Assembly (NCBI RefSeq): GCF_002865645.1
Contig: NW_020194685.1
Span: 2,381,363 to 2,445,362, forward strand
DNA: 64,000 nt
Direction: 5' to 3'
Origin: Hyaloscypha bicolor E
Lineage: Eukaryota; Ascomycota; Leotiomycetes; Helotiales; Hyaloscyphaceae
Position 1 is the first letter of the stretch. Every line of letters begins with the position of its first letter. This document shows, piece after piece, positions 1 through 12,552 of this stretch. The position numbers were made by a program, and so were the translations under genes. Under the pieces are notes generated by a model. The model ran no database searches, was not told where the DNA came from, and saw nothing but the letters and a program-made list of their open reading frames with translations.

Positions 1-3000
1 TCCTTCGGGATCCTCTTTTCTCTTTAGCTTTAAATCATCGAAATAGAAACAGTCTAACTATGCCTTCCAGGCCCTAGATCTTGTACTCGTAACAATTAAT
101 ATAGTAGGAATAATAAGTCTTAAACTAGTAGTTTCTAGCTTCCGGTATACTATATAGTGGTTTTATAACCTTTAGAACCGAATTATTATTTAGATTTAGC
201 TCTCTAGTAAGCTTGCGAGATAGGTTAATATAAAAATTATAGTTAAGTAAGGTTATTAATTAGATATAAGCTTGCGAGATATTATATAAATATAGCTCTA
301 TAGTATCTATTATTATAATAATAATACTAAGGATAATTCTCTAGCTAATATATTAAATAGTAAGTAATTATATTAATATTATATGTTTCTTACTATTATT
401 ATAAGCCTGGATAACTAGTTTCAACTTCTTAAACTCTTTCTTTATACCCTTATTTTTAATCTTATTAATAAACCGGGAGTTAAAGATATATATCTTTTTT
501 AGTACCTAAGATCTAGAAATAACCTCAAATATATCCTTTTCTAGAAGGCTAGTAACTTTAACTTAACGGGAGTTCTTATATAGGTTATTATCCTATAGAA
601 ATATTATAAAATCCGGGTTCTTATAAGGGTATCCTCTATTATACTTTAGTGAAATAGCGGGAATAGCAGGAGAAATTATACTTATATTACCTTTAGCCTT
701 ATTATAAAGTTCGGGAATAGGTTCAGGTTTGGGGCTATTAGTAATAACCTTAATATTCCCTATATAAAAGGGCTTTACGGAAATTAAGTAGAAGGTAGTA
801 TTACCATATAGTAGAGCTAGTATATAGTTCTTCCTATTAATGGCTACTAGCTTATATGGCCTATCCTAATTACTAGATTAACTAGTATTTTCTTTATATT
901 ATATAAGAATATCCGAATTTAAGGAAAGTTCGTGAATATTAGTAATACTAGGATTATTTCGGGTATTTAGGGCATTTGTAATCTGGTATCTAGCTCGAAG
1001 CTTCTAAATTTCTATTATTACTTTCTTAAGTATTACTAATTACTATAATATAGTTAGTAATAGGATATTATATTTAGTTATTTAGGGTAAAGTATTATAA
1101 ATTAAAAGAATTGGGATAATACTATTAGGTCTAGTAAAATTATTAATAGCCTTAAAAATTATTTGAAGTACGGTATCCTTATTAATTCTATTGATTTTGG
1201 CTATAATAATAAGATAAGTATATTAAATTAGGCTATAATAGTATTCTATAATTCCGACAGAACTATAAGCTTCTATAGGAATGATTTTAACCTTGGTTCC
1301 TATAGTATTTACAAGCTAAGTAAACTCCTTACTAGTAAACTGCTTTCCGGTATTTACTATAATCTAATTAGGAGAGCCTAAATAGGTATTAATCTAATAC
1401 TACTTTAGGGCATCCTAAATATATAATATACTAATATTTTAAAGCTATTAGCTGGCTTAATATCTAGTGCCTTTATTAATAATATAAAGTATAAATTTAT
1501 TAGAAATATAGAAAATATTAATAATAATAGAGTAATTAAAGCTAATATTATCTTTTAGGTTAAACTTAAATTATTCCGGTAATTATTCGAATTTCTGGCA
1601 TTACTCGTAGTATTTTATAAAGTACTTAAGGGCTTCTATATTAATATTATAGCCTGCTTATTCTAGTATATTTCGAAGCTTACTAATAAATAAATAACTA
1701 AAATAGTAATATAGATATCGTAATTTAATCTTTATAAGAAAGCAGGAATTATAAATAAAGGATTCGGAAATAAAGCTTTATAAAATAATATTCTAAAGCA
1801 GGAAAAAATATTTAAAACATTATACTATAAATATAAAGCATTTATTAGAAGTAATGAGATAATTAGTAAGATTATTAAAATAAACTCCTAGCTTGTTTAT
1901 ATTAGCTAAGCTAAGTAGAAATAAAGTCTTTATAGGTATAATATAGAATTACACTTGCCTAATTAGTATTCTTACTATTATAGATCTAATAAAAGATATA
2001 GATCTAATACTAAACTAGATATTAACTTAACCTTTAGTAGTTTTATTAAGTTTAATACTATTATTAGTCTGCTATAAAGCTTGGAATTAGTTAGAACTAG
2101 TAGTTGAGAATCTAGAGGTTCTGGTATTAATTATAACTTTATAAAAGTAGTAAGTATTATATCTTAATATATTATTAATTATAAATGTCTGGGTATTTTT
2201 TATTTATTTAATAGGCTCTAAGATATGGTTTTTACCTATTATCTAGTATATAAGGAAAAGGGAAGTAAAGTTATTTATAAGGGTATTAGTTATAGGAATA
2301 GTAGAAGCGGGGGCTATAGGAATAGCTAGGAAGCTCTTAACGGAAATAAAGTAGGAATTAGAGTAATATTTCTTTTCTTTATTCGTTTCTGCTAGTAAGG
2401 CTTTAAAAGTATTACTTACTAGTTTATTCTTATTATTCTTATTATTCTTTTTTTCTTTAAATTCGGTAATATACTATATATAAGTATTACTAAAGCATTT
2501 ATTAAAGTTATAGATATTTCGGGATCTAAATTAGTAAATGTTTCTATTTTTAAATTAAGCTTTCTCGGCCTTTTATTTCTCTAGTATATACTTCTATAAG
2601 CGGTATTTGGGTTTCTTATATATAAAATACGACTTTAGAGTATACTTATTATAATTATAAGACTTGAAGTAATTATTACGGGTTCCGAAGTTATAGCTAG
2701 ATTCGTATTAATAATTTCCGGATAAATAGTAATTTGGAGAATTTTAAGAATAGTATTATTAATTAGTAAAATAGGTTTTAGTAGTAATTTATTACTTTTT
2801 CTTATAGGTAGTAATAGATAATTAGAGCTTATTAATAAGCTAGCCGAGATTATTAAGAGAGTCCGAAACTATATATTAGTATACTAGTAAGCCTTAATAA
2901 GAAGTAATAATCTTATTATATAGTAATTTGGTATTTTATAAGGCAGGAGTAAGGCTATACTATAATTTATATAGGTTATTAATTAGTATTTAGATAAGCT

Positions 3001-4846
3001 TAAATATTATCTTTTTAGGGTTCTTTACTATTATAGTTACTAAGGTAATAGTATTCTATTTATCTAAATTTTAATAATAAAAACCGGGGCTTTTAAAGAA
3101 GCTATAAATATTTATATAGGCCTCTTTATATATATGGCTCGAGAGCTAGTTATTATAGAAGTAGTCTTATACTAGTTCCTTTAATATAATAGGAAAAGCT
3201 CTTACTAGTACCTTTTCTGGGAGCTCTATATATTAATAGATATTAAGGAAGATAGTAAGTTTATAATTGAAATTACTATTAGTTCTATTATACTTCTATA
3301 TTTTGAAATATATTTTTACTATTTCCCTAATAAGCTTCTTAGCAGAAATAGTAGGTACTAATTAATAGTAGTTTGGGTTCGGTAGTAATACTAGTAGTAG
3401 TAAAAATAGAAGTAGTAAATAGCCTTAATTTGGAGGAGATAAATAGATAGCTTGATTTCTCGACTAAGATTATCTGGTTCCCTTATATCTAGTTCTATCT
3501 AGAGTAAAATAAACTAATATAATAAGTCCCTAAAGAAGATCTATTCTAATTAGATTATTATTAATAATATTAGCTTTATTTTATATACTTTTTATCTTTT
3601 TTTAGGTAAGATTAATAAAGAATTATATAATAGTAAGGTTTCTATAGTTCTATTTAATATAGATACTATTATACTAAAGTTAGGCTTAAAGATTTTATAT
3701 AAGCATATAATTAATTAGATTATATACTATAGTATTAAAGTTTTTAAAGTTATTCTGAAATAGATCCTATAGATTATTATTACTCTTCTTATATAAGGTA
3801 TACTAATATATCTTAGTAGTTATATATTCCTAAAGTTTAGCCTTTATTATAGTTACCAGATTAATACCGTTTTCCTATTTCTTAATTAGTTTCTTTCTCT
3901 TATTAGTATTTATACTAAACCGAGTTTAGGTTTTCCCTAGTATATATGTGTGATTTGTAGTAGGAGGAGTTTAAAGATAAGGTAGTTCGTAATAGGTTTA
4001 TAGAAAGAGTTTAGTAGTAAAAGTATCCAGATACCTGGTTTAGATTTTAGATATCCCAGATATCTAGAAATATTATAAGTATTAAAGTAAATATTTTGCC
4101 CTTAAATATTTTATTTATAATAAGAAATTTAGGAAGTGAAATATTATAATTCCGGGAGAGTCTAAAGCTTAAAGAACTTAATTTAATAATAAAATCGAAG
4201 TAGTAGTTAAATAGCTTTAAGGGCATATATAGGGCATATATTCCGGAGAGAGAGTTCTATAAATACGGGTATTATATAAATAGAAAAGATAATTTCCAAG
4301 AAAGTAGTCTTGGGGCCAAAAAAAGTTAGTTTTAAAGAATAATAGAAATTAAATAATTAATTAATTAAATAGCTAATTATTTATTAATTAGTAAGAGCTA
4401 GATATCTTTTCTATAGGTTACCGAATACTTTCGTAAAGTTAATAAGTAGTTCCCTCCTTTAATATAAAATAGACTAGATTTGTTTTAGGCTACTAAATAC
4501 TTTTAGAACTAATCTAAAATCTTCTCTAATCTATATATATAAATTAATTAGTATTAGTTTACTAGTAATATATAGTACTATTATATAGGTATAGAAATAC
4601 TAGTTATATTAGTTAGTAAAGTTATTATTATTTAGAAGTAAGAATTATAGTATTATAGTATTAATATATAATCCCTAAATCTGCTAAGCCTAAAGGGGTC
4701 TAGTCTACTAGTCGAGTTACTAATAGAACGCGAGGTTACATAACTATATCTCGTATTTCATATCCTATTACCTATATCCTATTATCTATATTCCGTATCC
4801 CGTATCTCGTAACTATATATATAATTCCCAAAGAAATAGCTATACT
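1..4846 (-). mobile_element. Degenerate Ty1/Copia LTR retrotransposon, copy A
   Basis: This AT-rich block has no open frame of 60 codons, yet the minus strand still reads as a Copia polyprotein interrupted by many TAA/TAG codons. From right to left one can follow a gag-like zinc-knuckle stretch (about 2560-2660), a protease-like stretch (about 1930-2180), an integrase and its C-terminal part (about 700-1560, including a decayed N-T-G-K-Q-F-T block) and the start of reverse transcriptase (below 540; PLY-x-x-PEA block near 130-160). Integrase before reverse transcriptase is the Copia order. The right end (about 4320-4846) is AT-rich non-coding sequence that recurs in copy B and is probably the 5' LTR plus leader. 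CAG/CAA codons turned into TAG/TAA fit RIP. The left part runs off the window. Confidence 0.85.
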
Positions 4847-4849
4847 AAT

Positions 4850-7800
4850 ACTTACTATTATTATAGATTTAGATAACTAGTTTCGACTTCTTAAGCTCTT
4901 TTTTTATATTTTTATTCTTGATTTTATTAATAAACCGGAAATTAAAAATATATATTTCTTTTAGTATTTGAAATCTAGAAATAACTTTAAATATATTCTT
5001 TTTTAAAAGACTAATAACTTTAATTTAATAGAAATCCTCGTATAATTTATTATTCTATAGGAATACTATAATATCCGGAGTTTTATAAAAGTATTCTTTA
5101 TTATACTTTAGTAAAATAGTAGAAATAGCAGAAAGAATTATATTTATATTACTTTTAGTTTTATTATTAGATTTGGAAATAGGTTTAGGTTTAAGGCTAT
5201 TAGTAATAACCTTAATATTTCTTATATAAAAAAGCTTTATAAAAATTAAATAAAAAGTAATATTATTATATAATAAAGCTAGTATATAGTTTTCCTTATT
5301 AATAGCTACTAGCTTATATAGTTTATTCTAATTACTAGATTAACTAGTATTTCTTTTATACTAAATAAGAATATTCGAATTTAGAAATAGTTTATAAATA
5401 TTAGTAGTACTAGAACTATTTCGGGTATTTAAAGTATTTATAATTTAATATCTAGCTTAAAGCTTCTAAATTTCTACTATTACTTTTTTAAATACTACTA
5501 ATTACTATAATATAATAAGTAATAGGATATTATATTTAGTTATTTAAAGTAAAGTATTATAAATTAAAAGGATTAAAATAATACTATTAGGTCCTATAAA
5601 GTTATTAATAGTCTTAAAAGCTATTTAAAATATAGTATTCTTATTAATTCTATTAACTTTAGCTATAATAATAAGATAAATATATTAGATTAAGCTATAG
5701 TAATATTTTATAATTCTAATAAAGTTATAAGCTTTTATAGAAATAATCTTAACCTTAGTTCCTATAGTATTTATAAGCTAAGCAAACTTCTTATTAGTAA
5801 ACTATTTTCTAGTATTTGCTATAATCTAATTAGAAGGGCCTAAATAGTTATTAATCTAGTATTACTTAAATATATCCCAGATATATATTATACTAATATT
5901 CTAGAATTATTAGTTAGCTTAATATTAAGTACCTTTATTAATAATATAAAGTATAGGTTTACCGGAAATATAGAAAATATTAATAATAATAAAGTAATTA
6001 AAACTAATATTATTTCTTAAATTAAACTTAAATTATTTCTTAAATTAGCTATATTTCTAGTATTATTTATAGTATTTTATAAAATACTTAAGGGCTTTTA
6101 TATTAATATTATAGCTTGTTTATTCTAGTATATTTCGGAGCTTACTAATAAATAGATAATTAAAATAATAATATAGATATTATAATTTAATTTTTATAAG
6201 AAAGCAGGAATTATAAATAAAGAATTCGGAAATAAAGTCTTATAATATAATATTCTAAAATAAGAAAGAATATCCGAAATATTATATTATAAATATATAT
6301 TTTCTAGTAAAAATAATAAGATAATTAGTAAGATTATTAAAATAAACTTCTAGCTTATTTATATTAGTTAAACTAAGTAAAAATAAAGTCTTTAAAAATA
6401 TAATATAGAATTATACTTATCTAATTAGTATATTTATTATTATAGATCTAATAGAAAATATAAATCTAATAGAAAATATAGATCTAATACTAAACTAGAT
6501 ATTAACTTAACTTTTAAGAGTTTTATTAAGTTTAATACTATTATTAGTTTACTAAAGAGCTTGGAATTAGTTAGAACTAGTAATTAAGTATTTAAAGGCT
6601 CTAGTATTAATTATAATTTTATAAAAGTAATAAGTATTATATTTTAATATACTATTAATTATAAAAGTTTAGGTGTTTTTTATTAAGAGTTTAATAGATT
6701 CTAAAATATAGTTTTTACCTATTATCTAGTATATAAGAAAAAGGGAAATAAAATTATTTATAAGAATATTAGCTATAATTATTAGTAAAACAGAAGTAGT
6801 AAAAGTAGCTAAAAAGCTCTTAACTAAAGTAAAATAGAAATCTAGATAATATTTCTTTTCTTTATTTATTTCTACTAATAAAGCCTTAAAAGCATTATTT
6901 ACTAGTTTATTTTTATTACTCTTATTATTTTCTTTACCTTTAGCTTTAGTAATATATTATATATAAGTATTACTAAAGTATTTATTAAAGTTATAAGTAT
7001 TTCGGAATCTGAACTAATAGATATTTCTATTCCTAAATTAAGTCTTTTTAGTTTCTTATTTCTTTAATATATATTTCTATAAATAGTATTCGGGTTTCTT
7101 ATATATAAAATACGACTTTAGAATATAATTATTATAATTATAGGATTTAAAGTAATTATTACAGGTTCTGAAATTATAGCTAGATTTATATTAATAATTT
7201 CCGAAGAAATAATAGCTTAGAGAATTCTAAGAATAATATTATTAATTAGTAAAAAAGATTTCGGGATTAGCTTATTATTTACTTTTATATATAGTAATAA
7301 ATAACTAGAGCTTATTAATAAGCTAGTTAAGATTTATAGGAAAGTCTGAGATTATATATTTATATATTCGGAAACCTTAATAAGAAATAATAATTTTATT
7401 ATAGAGAAATTTAATATTTTATAAGTTAAATATAAAACTATATTATAATTAATATAATTCATTAATTAGTAATTAAATAGTCTTAAATATTATTTTTTCC
7501 GGGAATTTAGCTATTATAAAAACTAATATAATAGTATTTCATATATTTAAATTTTAATATTCGAATCTAGGGCCTTTAAAAAAGCTATAAATATTAATAT
7601 AAGCCTTTTTATATATATACTAAAAAAGCTAGTTATTATAGAAGTAGTTTTAAGCTAGTTTCTTTAATATAATAGGAAAAGCTTGCATTAGTATCTCTTA
7701 TAAAAGCTCTATATATTAGTAAATATTAAGGAAAATAGTAAGTTTATAATTAAAATTACTATTAGATCTATTATATATTTATTTTTTAGTATAGATTTTA

Positions 7801-9405
7801 GTAATTTCTCTAATAAGTCTTATAATTAAAGATATTTAGAAAGTATTTAAATATAGTTATAGTAATAGTAATAGGGCTAGTAGAAGTAATAGAACTAATA
7901 AAAATATACTATTTATTTCTAGAGCTTCTATATTAGTATATAAATCTAGTAGAAATATAGGATATAATAATAAAGAAAATAATAGTAATATAGAAATATT
8001 AAAGATAATAGGTTCTAGGTATTTGTTTTTAGTAAGAGTAATAAAGCCTAATAGAATTAGTCTTTTAATAAGGTTTAGTCTAGCTATTATTAGATTCTTA
8101 TTTATCTAGATATATTATATATTTTCCTTAATAATAGAAAATAAAATAGTTATAATAATAAAAATACTAATATTTTATTATATATATATATTATTATATT
8201 AAAGAACCTTATATAAATATAGTATCTCCGGGAATTTAAGCTTATTAAAGTTCCCTTAATAAATAAAGTTCTTGAAATTATATCTAAATAGCTTCTAAAG
8301 ATTATTATTAATTATTTTATAGAAAATATATTAAAATAGCTTAGTATTTAAGAACTCAGATATCTTATAGGCTATAATAATATCTAGATTAATTTCATAT
8401 CTCTATTTTATTACTATTTCCTTAAAATTATTAGTTTCTATAAGTATAAAATAATTGAATTAGATAGATCTAATAAAGGAATTATTTACTATAATAGGTT
8501 TTACTATTATATATTCTATAAGCTTATACTTAGTTCGAGGTATAGTAATTTATAAAGAGAATAAATTCGTAAAAAGAAGAATAATTCGTAAAGTAGGTAA
8601 GTAGGAGTTATTATATTTGAGGTAAAAATTTCATTTATAATAAGAAATTTAGGAAGTGAAATTCAAGAAGTAAAATATTGAGATTCCGGGAAAATTTAAT
8701 AGTCCTAAAGCTTAAGAGCCCCAGATATTTAGGTAATTATAAAAAAAGTAATTTTTTATAAAGAAAGTAGTTTTATAAAATAGTTAGATAATTAAATAAT
8801 TAATTATTTAGTAATTAGTAAGAATTAGTATCTTTTCTTCTTATAGAACCGAATTATAAATAAAGGTAACTATTATTTCTTTTCTTTAATATAGCTTAGT
8901 TAGGCCTTAGTAAGATTAAATATCTTTCTTTTCCTATAAAACCAAATTATAAATAAAAATAATTAATAGTTATTTTCTCTTTAATATAGAATAATAGCTT
9001 TATTTCTAAAGAACTAAATCTTAAATAAATATAGCTTAATTCTTCTTATTATCTAATCTATATATATATAAATAAACCTTATTTTAATTTAAATATAAAC
9101 TAATTAGTATTAGTTTACTAGTAATATATAGTACTATTATATAGGTATAGAAATACTAGTTATATTAGTTAGTAAAGTTATTATTTAGAAATAGGAATTA
9201 TAGTATTATAGTATTAATATATAATCCCTAAATTTACTAAGCCTAAAGAGGTCTAGTTTACTAGTTAAGTTACTAATAGGATATAAGGTTATATAATTAT
9301 ATCTCGTATCTTATATTTTATTACTTATATCCTATTATTTATATCTTATATCTTATAATTATATATATAATTCCTAAAGAAATAACTATACTAATAATTA
9401 CTTTA
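4850..9405 (-). mobile_element. Degenerate Ty1/Copia LTR retrotransposon, copy B (truncated)
   Basis: This is a second direct copy of the element to its left. The stretch at 4864 onward aligns with 408 onward (offset about 4456), and the LTR-like end at about 9236-9405 aligns with 4685-4846 (offset about 4555), so internal indels total about 100 bp. The protease-like stretch recurs near 6430-6620. The copy begins abruptly inside the first residues of the reverse-transcriptase region, directly beside the outer end of copy A. This copy is more AT-rich and more stop-laden than copy A, so the two were mutated to different degrees. It cannot encode protein. The junction could be a nested insertion of copy A into the RT region of copy B, or an ectopic duplication. 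Confidence 0.82.
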
Positions 9406-10559
9406 ATCTAAATATAATAATAATAATATTAGTTATAGCTACTATAATAAGGGCAATATAAATACTATAGCTAATATAGGCCCAAATTACTAAAGAGTTA
9501 ATTATTAGAGATATCTAAATAAAAATAGCCTTATAATTAATTTAGAAAATAATTAATATATCCTAAATATAGTAATTATATCCTAAACTAATTATATTCT
9601 ATAAATTTGCTTTTATTTAGGAATAATAAAGAAAGCTTATAATATTTACTATAACTACTATTATAAAAGAACTAAAAAATATATATAATATACTAAATAT
9701 ATATTTCTAATATTACTTATAAATCGCTCGAATAATAGGTTTGGGATCTAGAGTTTAGGGATTAAATATATAGAAAGAAATATAGATTAGAAATAAGAAA
9801 GTAATTAGAAATATCTAGAACTTTATAGAAGTAAAGCCTATAATTCCAGGAGAATTTATAATAATATAAAAATTAAATACTAAAAAAAGTATTAAGAAAA
9901 TTATAGAAAGCCTTCCCGAAAAATAAAGAACTTTCTTAAAAGTAAAGATATAGAACTAGATCTAACTAGCCTAATCCCGGCTAACTTTATTTTTAGATAT
10001 AAAATAAAGAATAAGAAAGAAAGCCCCTAGATCTAGGAATTTATAAGAATATATAAGATACTAATAAATTAAAAGCTCTCGAGTATTAATTTTAGTAATA
10101 GAATTACGAGATTACTTATAGTACTATAAAGGCTAACAGGAATAATAAAATCCCTGAAATAGCTATAAAAGGCTATAAGTATTAAGTTTAGGGTCCCTAA
10201 AGCAAGGGATTTAATATAGTACTTTCTATATAATAGAATAAGAATAAGAAAGAACCTAAACTAGCTAGTAAAAGAACTTTAAATATATTTAATTTATAAA
10301 ATAGATCTAATAATAAAACATATATAACTAGAATATATAATTATAAAAGTTATCTAGGAAAAGCTTAACTTAATTCTAATGAGTCTAAGAAATATAGAAT
10401 AAGAAATAAGACTTATTTCCTTAAAAATAATTAATAAACTTATTATTTTTATAGCTTTTAGCCTATTCCGGACTAAAGATCCCGAAAATAGAAAATAAAA
10501 GATTTTTTATTAAACTATAGTATAGTATATTTAGAAGAACTTCCTATTATATTTCTTTA
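9406..10559. other. RIP-eroded AT-rich sequence, unclassified
   Basis: This stretch is rich in TpA with long A/T runs and stops in all frames, like the retrotransposon copies beside it, but I find no second copy of it in the window and no recognisable protein motif. It is most likely another transposon relic. Its composition becomes progressively less extreme toward 10.6 kb. Confidence 0.6.
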
Positions 10560-10968
10560 TATCTAACTATAAATTATAGAAACCAGATATGGCCAGAAAT
10601 AATTATAAAAAGGTAATTAAGAACCAGGTCCTAGTAAACAGGGCAGCTTATATACTAGAGAGATACCAAGATCGGGAAATAAATCTAATAAAGTTTAAAG
10701 AAAGGTAAGAGAAACCCCTATTATAACTAAGTATTATTTATGGACCAAGGTTCCTGTAAAGACTCCCGAGTATAGGAAAGGAAGACCCTGAACCTGAGGC
10801 GGACGGGATTAATTATCTGGGACCGGATAAAGATATAGAATGGGAAACAGAATCAGAATAGAAATATTAGGTATTAAGGTTATATGAGATATGGCAGACC
10901 GAGAGTATGACTTCTCCCTACTATATGGAGTCGAGACCTGCGCTTGGCCAGCCGTTAAACTAAAATAA
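10560..10968 (+). pseudogene. Decayed coding relic of unknown family
   Basis: One plus-strand frame reads as protein-like sequence for about 130 codons. It is rich in charged and aromatic residues and is broken only by TAG/TAA codons at places where CAG/CAA would be expected (for example after the segment ending K-E-R near 10708, and after E-S-E near 10860). That pattern fits an old coding region hit by C-to-T mutation. I cannot name the family. It could be the C-terminal part of a transposon protein. It lies just upstream of the tRNA-like motif. Confidence 0.4.
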
Positions 10969-11015
10969 AGGGTGCGAGTAATCTAGTAGGTCGGGTTCGA
11001 TTCCCGATATCTGGC
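10945..11015 (+). repeat. tRNA-like Pol III promoter relic (A and B boxes)
   Basis: Positions 10991-11007 form a perfect T-arm: a five-base stem, a TTCGATT loop and its complement. The sequence GGTTCGATTCC at 10994-11004 matches the B-box consensus. A near A-box (TGGCCAGCCG) lies at 10945-10954. GCCAG at 10947-10951 can pair with CTGGC at 11011-11015 as an acceptor remnant. The space between them is a few bases short for a normal cloverleaf and no clear anticodon arm folds. It is more likely a tRNA pseudogene or the head of a tRNA-derived SINE than a working tRNA. Confidence 0.45.
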
Positions 11016-11178
11016 TCCTGGTGGCATAATACCTCCCCCTGGCTCGATCTTAGTCATTACACAACTATGATTAGCTAAATAATAAACAACCTAAAGCTGG
11101 ATTAGAATACTGGCTAGTAATCTAATTTATTCATTAAAAATACCCACTAATTATATTCTAATCAGATTCTAATTGAGG

Positions 11179-11420
11179 TAATCATGAATATTCATGAATA
11201 CTTTGATTACTACACACGTGACTGTCTCACGTGATATACTAACCTAATTAGGTATGGCTCCCGATCTAGTATCGTCTTTGGAAGGCTTTCGACCCACTAA
11301 TTAGGCAGCGAGGTGGCGCTAAGGAGACACTAGAGCGGGATCTCTACTTAATTAGGCTAGAGTATCACGTGATATAGTCACGTGCAGAGTAATCAAAGTA
11401 TTAATGAATATTCATGATTA
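11179..11420. mobile_element. MITE-like inverted-repeat element with long TIRs
   Basis: The left arm (11179 to about 11280) and right arm (about 11318-11420) are imperfect inverted repeats of roughly 75-100 bp, starting with TAATCATGAATATTCAT and its complement. TA dinucleotides flank both ends, as with Tc1/mariner-type target sites. The centre (about 40 bp) codes for nothing. Four CACGTG palindromes lie in the arms (11215-11220, 11228-11233, 11366-11371, 11379-11384). It is too short to encode a transposase, so it would be non-autonomous. Confidence 0.75.
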
Positions 11421-11477
11421 TATATTCTAATCTAATCAAATTATTTAAGCATTGCGGTAATTATATTCTATTCAAGC

Positions 11478-11518
11478 TAATCATGAATATTCATGAATAT
11501 TCGGAATACCTTGATTAC
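11478..11518 (+). repeat. Solo arm fragment of the neighbouring inverted-repeat element
   Basis: The sequence TAATCATGAATATTCATGAATA followed by a short insertion and CTTGATTAC repeats the outer 32 bp of the left arm at 11179. It stands alone, 58 bp beyond the right end of the element, with no partner arm. It may be a truncated second copy or a nested insertion remnant. Confidence 0.6.
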
Positions 11519-11539
11519 TTTTTTGACACACTGCTACCA

Positions 11540-11895
11540 TCACATCGGCGTTTTATGGTTGGTCGTTTTGTACCTTTATTCTCATGAGGTTTATGTATGT
11601 GGAAGATACCTATAACATAAACCTTCGAACTTACTCTTCTATGCTCACCGCTGAATATCGATAGGTGTATGCGGCAAGTGTGCTGGCAGGAACATGCTTC
11701 TCACGCAACTTGGTAGGCGGCGTTTTCCCCCTCTTCCGTATGCAAATGTTCGAGAATCTGGGTTACAGGTGGGTGGGCTCCTTGCTTGGGTTCCTGGCAC
11801 TTGTCCTCATGCCCATCCCTTTCGCATTGTCCCACTGTGGAAGAAGGTTGAGGCAACGGAGTCTGCGGCTGAGAGAACGTATGGATGATCTTTAA
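11540..11895 (+). pseudogene. 3' fragment of an MFS drug transporter gene
   Basis: About 76 codons from 11665 to the TAA at 11893-11895 encode a typical C-terminal end of a DHA1-type major facilitator: the Y-A-A-S-V-L-A-G start of TM11, the G-G-V-F-P-L-F loop, a membrane segment (W-V-G-S-L-L-G-F-L-A-L-V-L) and an Arg-rich cytosolic tail. The same family occurs intact at 26890-28752. An intron with a GTATGT donor may end at the AG just before 11665. Nothing resembling the other ten membrane segments precedes it: upstream lies the inverted-repeat element and the RIP block. So the gene is truncated at the repeat border. Whether the stub is transcribed cannot be told. Confidence 0.7.
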
Positions 11896-12552
11896 GACGA
11901 TTAGAAGGAAGCAATGAATGTCACTACCAGGACTGCCTCGAGCTAATTAAAACTCGACCCACCTTCGTAGTCTCTCTTTGCTGGATAATGTTAATCATCT
12001 CTATCTCATCTTGTGTTGCTCCTGATCACTCGTGTCGCTAACCAAGGGGTGAGAATAGGGATGATTCAAAGCTGGAACTTTCCATCGCCATTGAATCGCC
12101 CCCTTTTGCACTTGCGAATACTAAATAGAAAGCCTAAAACAAGTACAATTACCGTTACACCAATCCCCCCTTCTGGGACTTGGAGGACATAGTCACGTGC
12201 AGAGGCTCACACTTTCACATGCCATGGCTATTGGTTCACATGCAAAGCGACAAGGATCTTGACGCCTATTCTCAACATCTTCACCCACTTTCTACCACAT
12301 GTGTATGAATTTGCCTCCTGCTCGCTCCGACAGTCCTTACTTCTTATACAATACTGACATATGATTCTTCGACGTTCAAATAAGCCTGTACCTTCCTACA
12401 ATGTTTTCGATATAGCTTCTCTCCGAGTTGCTCTATGAGCTTTCGATTCTCCTCCCTTTATATTTCATAACTCTCGCCGGCGATTACTCACCAAATATTA
12501 CCTTCATCCACTCGTCTGGTCCCGAAGCACGTACGCAAGGGTTATTATCGAC
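11896..12552. other. Intergenic, likely promoter of the next gene
   Basis: No open frame looks like a real gene. Pyrimidine-rich stretches precede the ATG at 12553. A 16-bp match (12189-12204) to the right arm of the inverted-repeat element, including a CACGTG, is present. Confidence 0.5.

Noticed and set aside
10945..11015. A functional tRNA gene
   Set aside because: The T-arm is perfect, but the acceptor stem pairs only partly, no anticodon arm folds and the spacing is about four to five bases too short.
1..11178. Centromere or telomere-proximal repeat
   Set aside because: AT content alone would allow it, but the block reads as decayed Copia copies and no telomere-type repeat is present.
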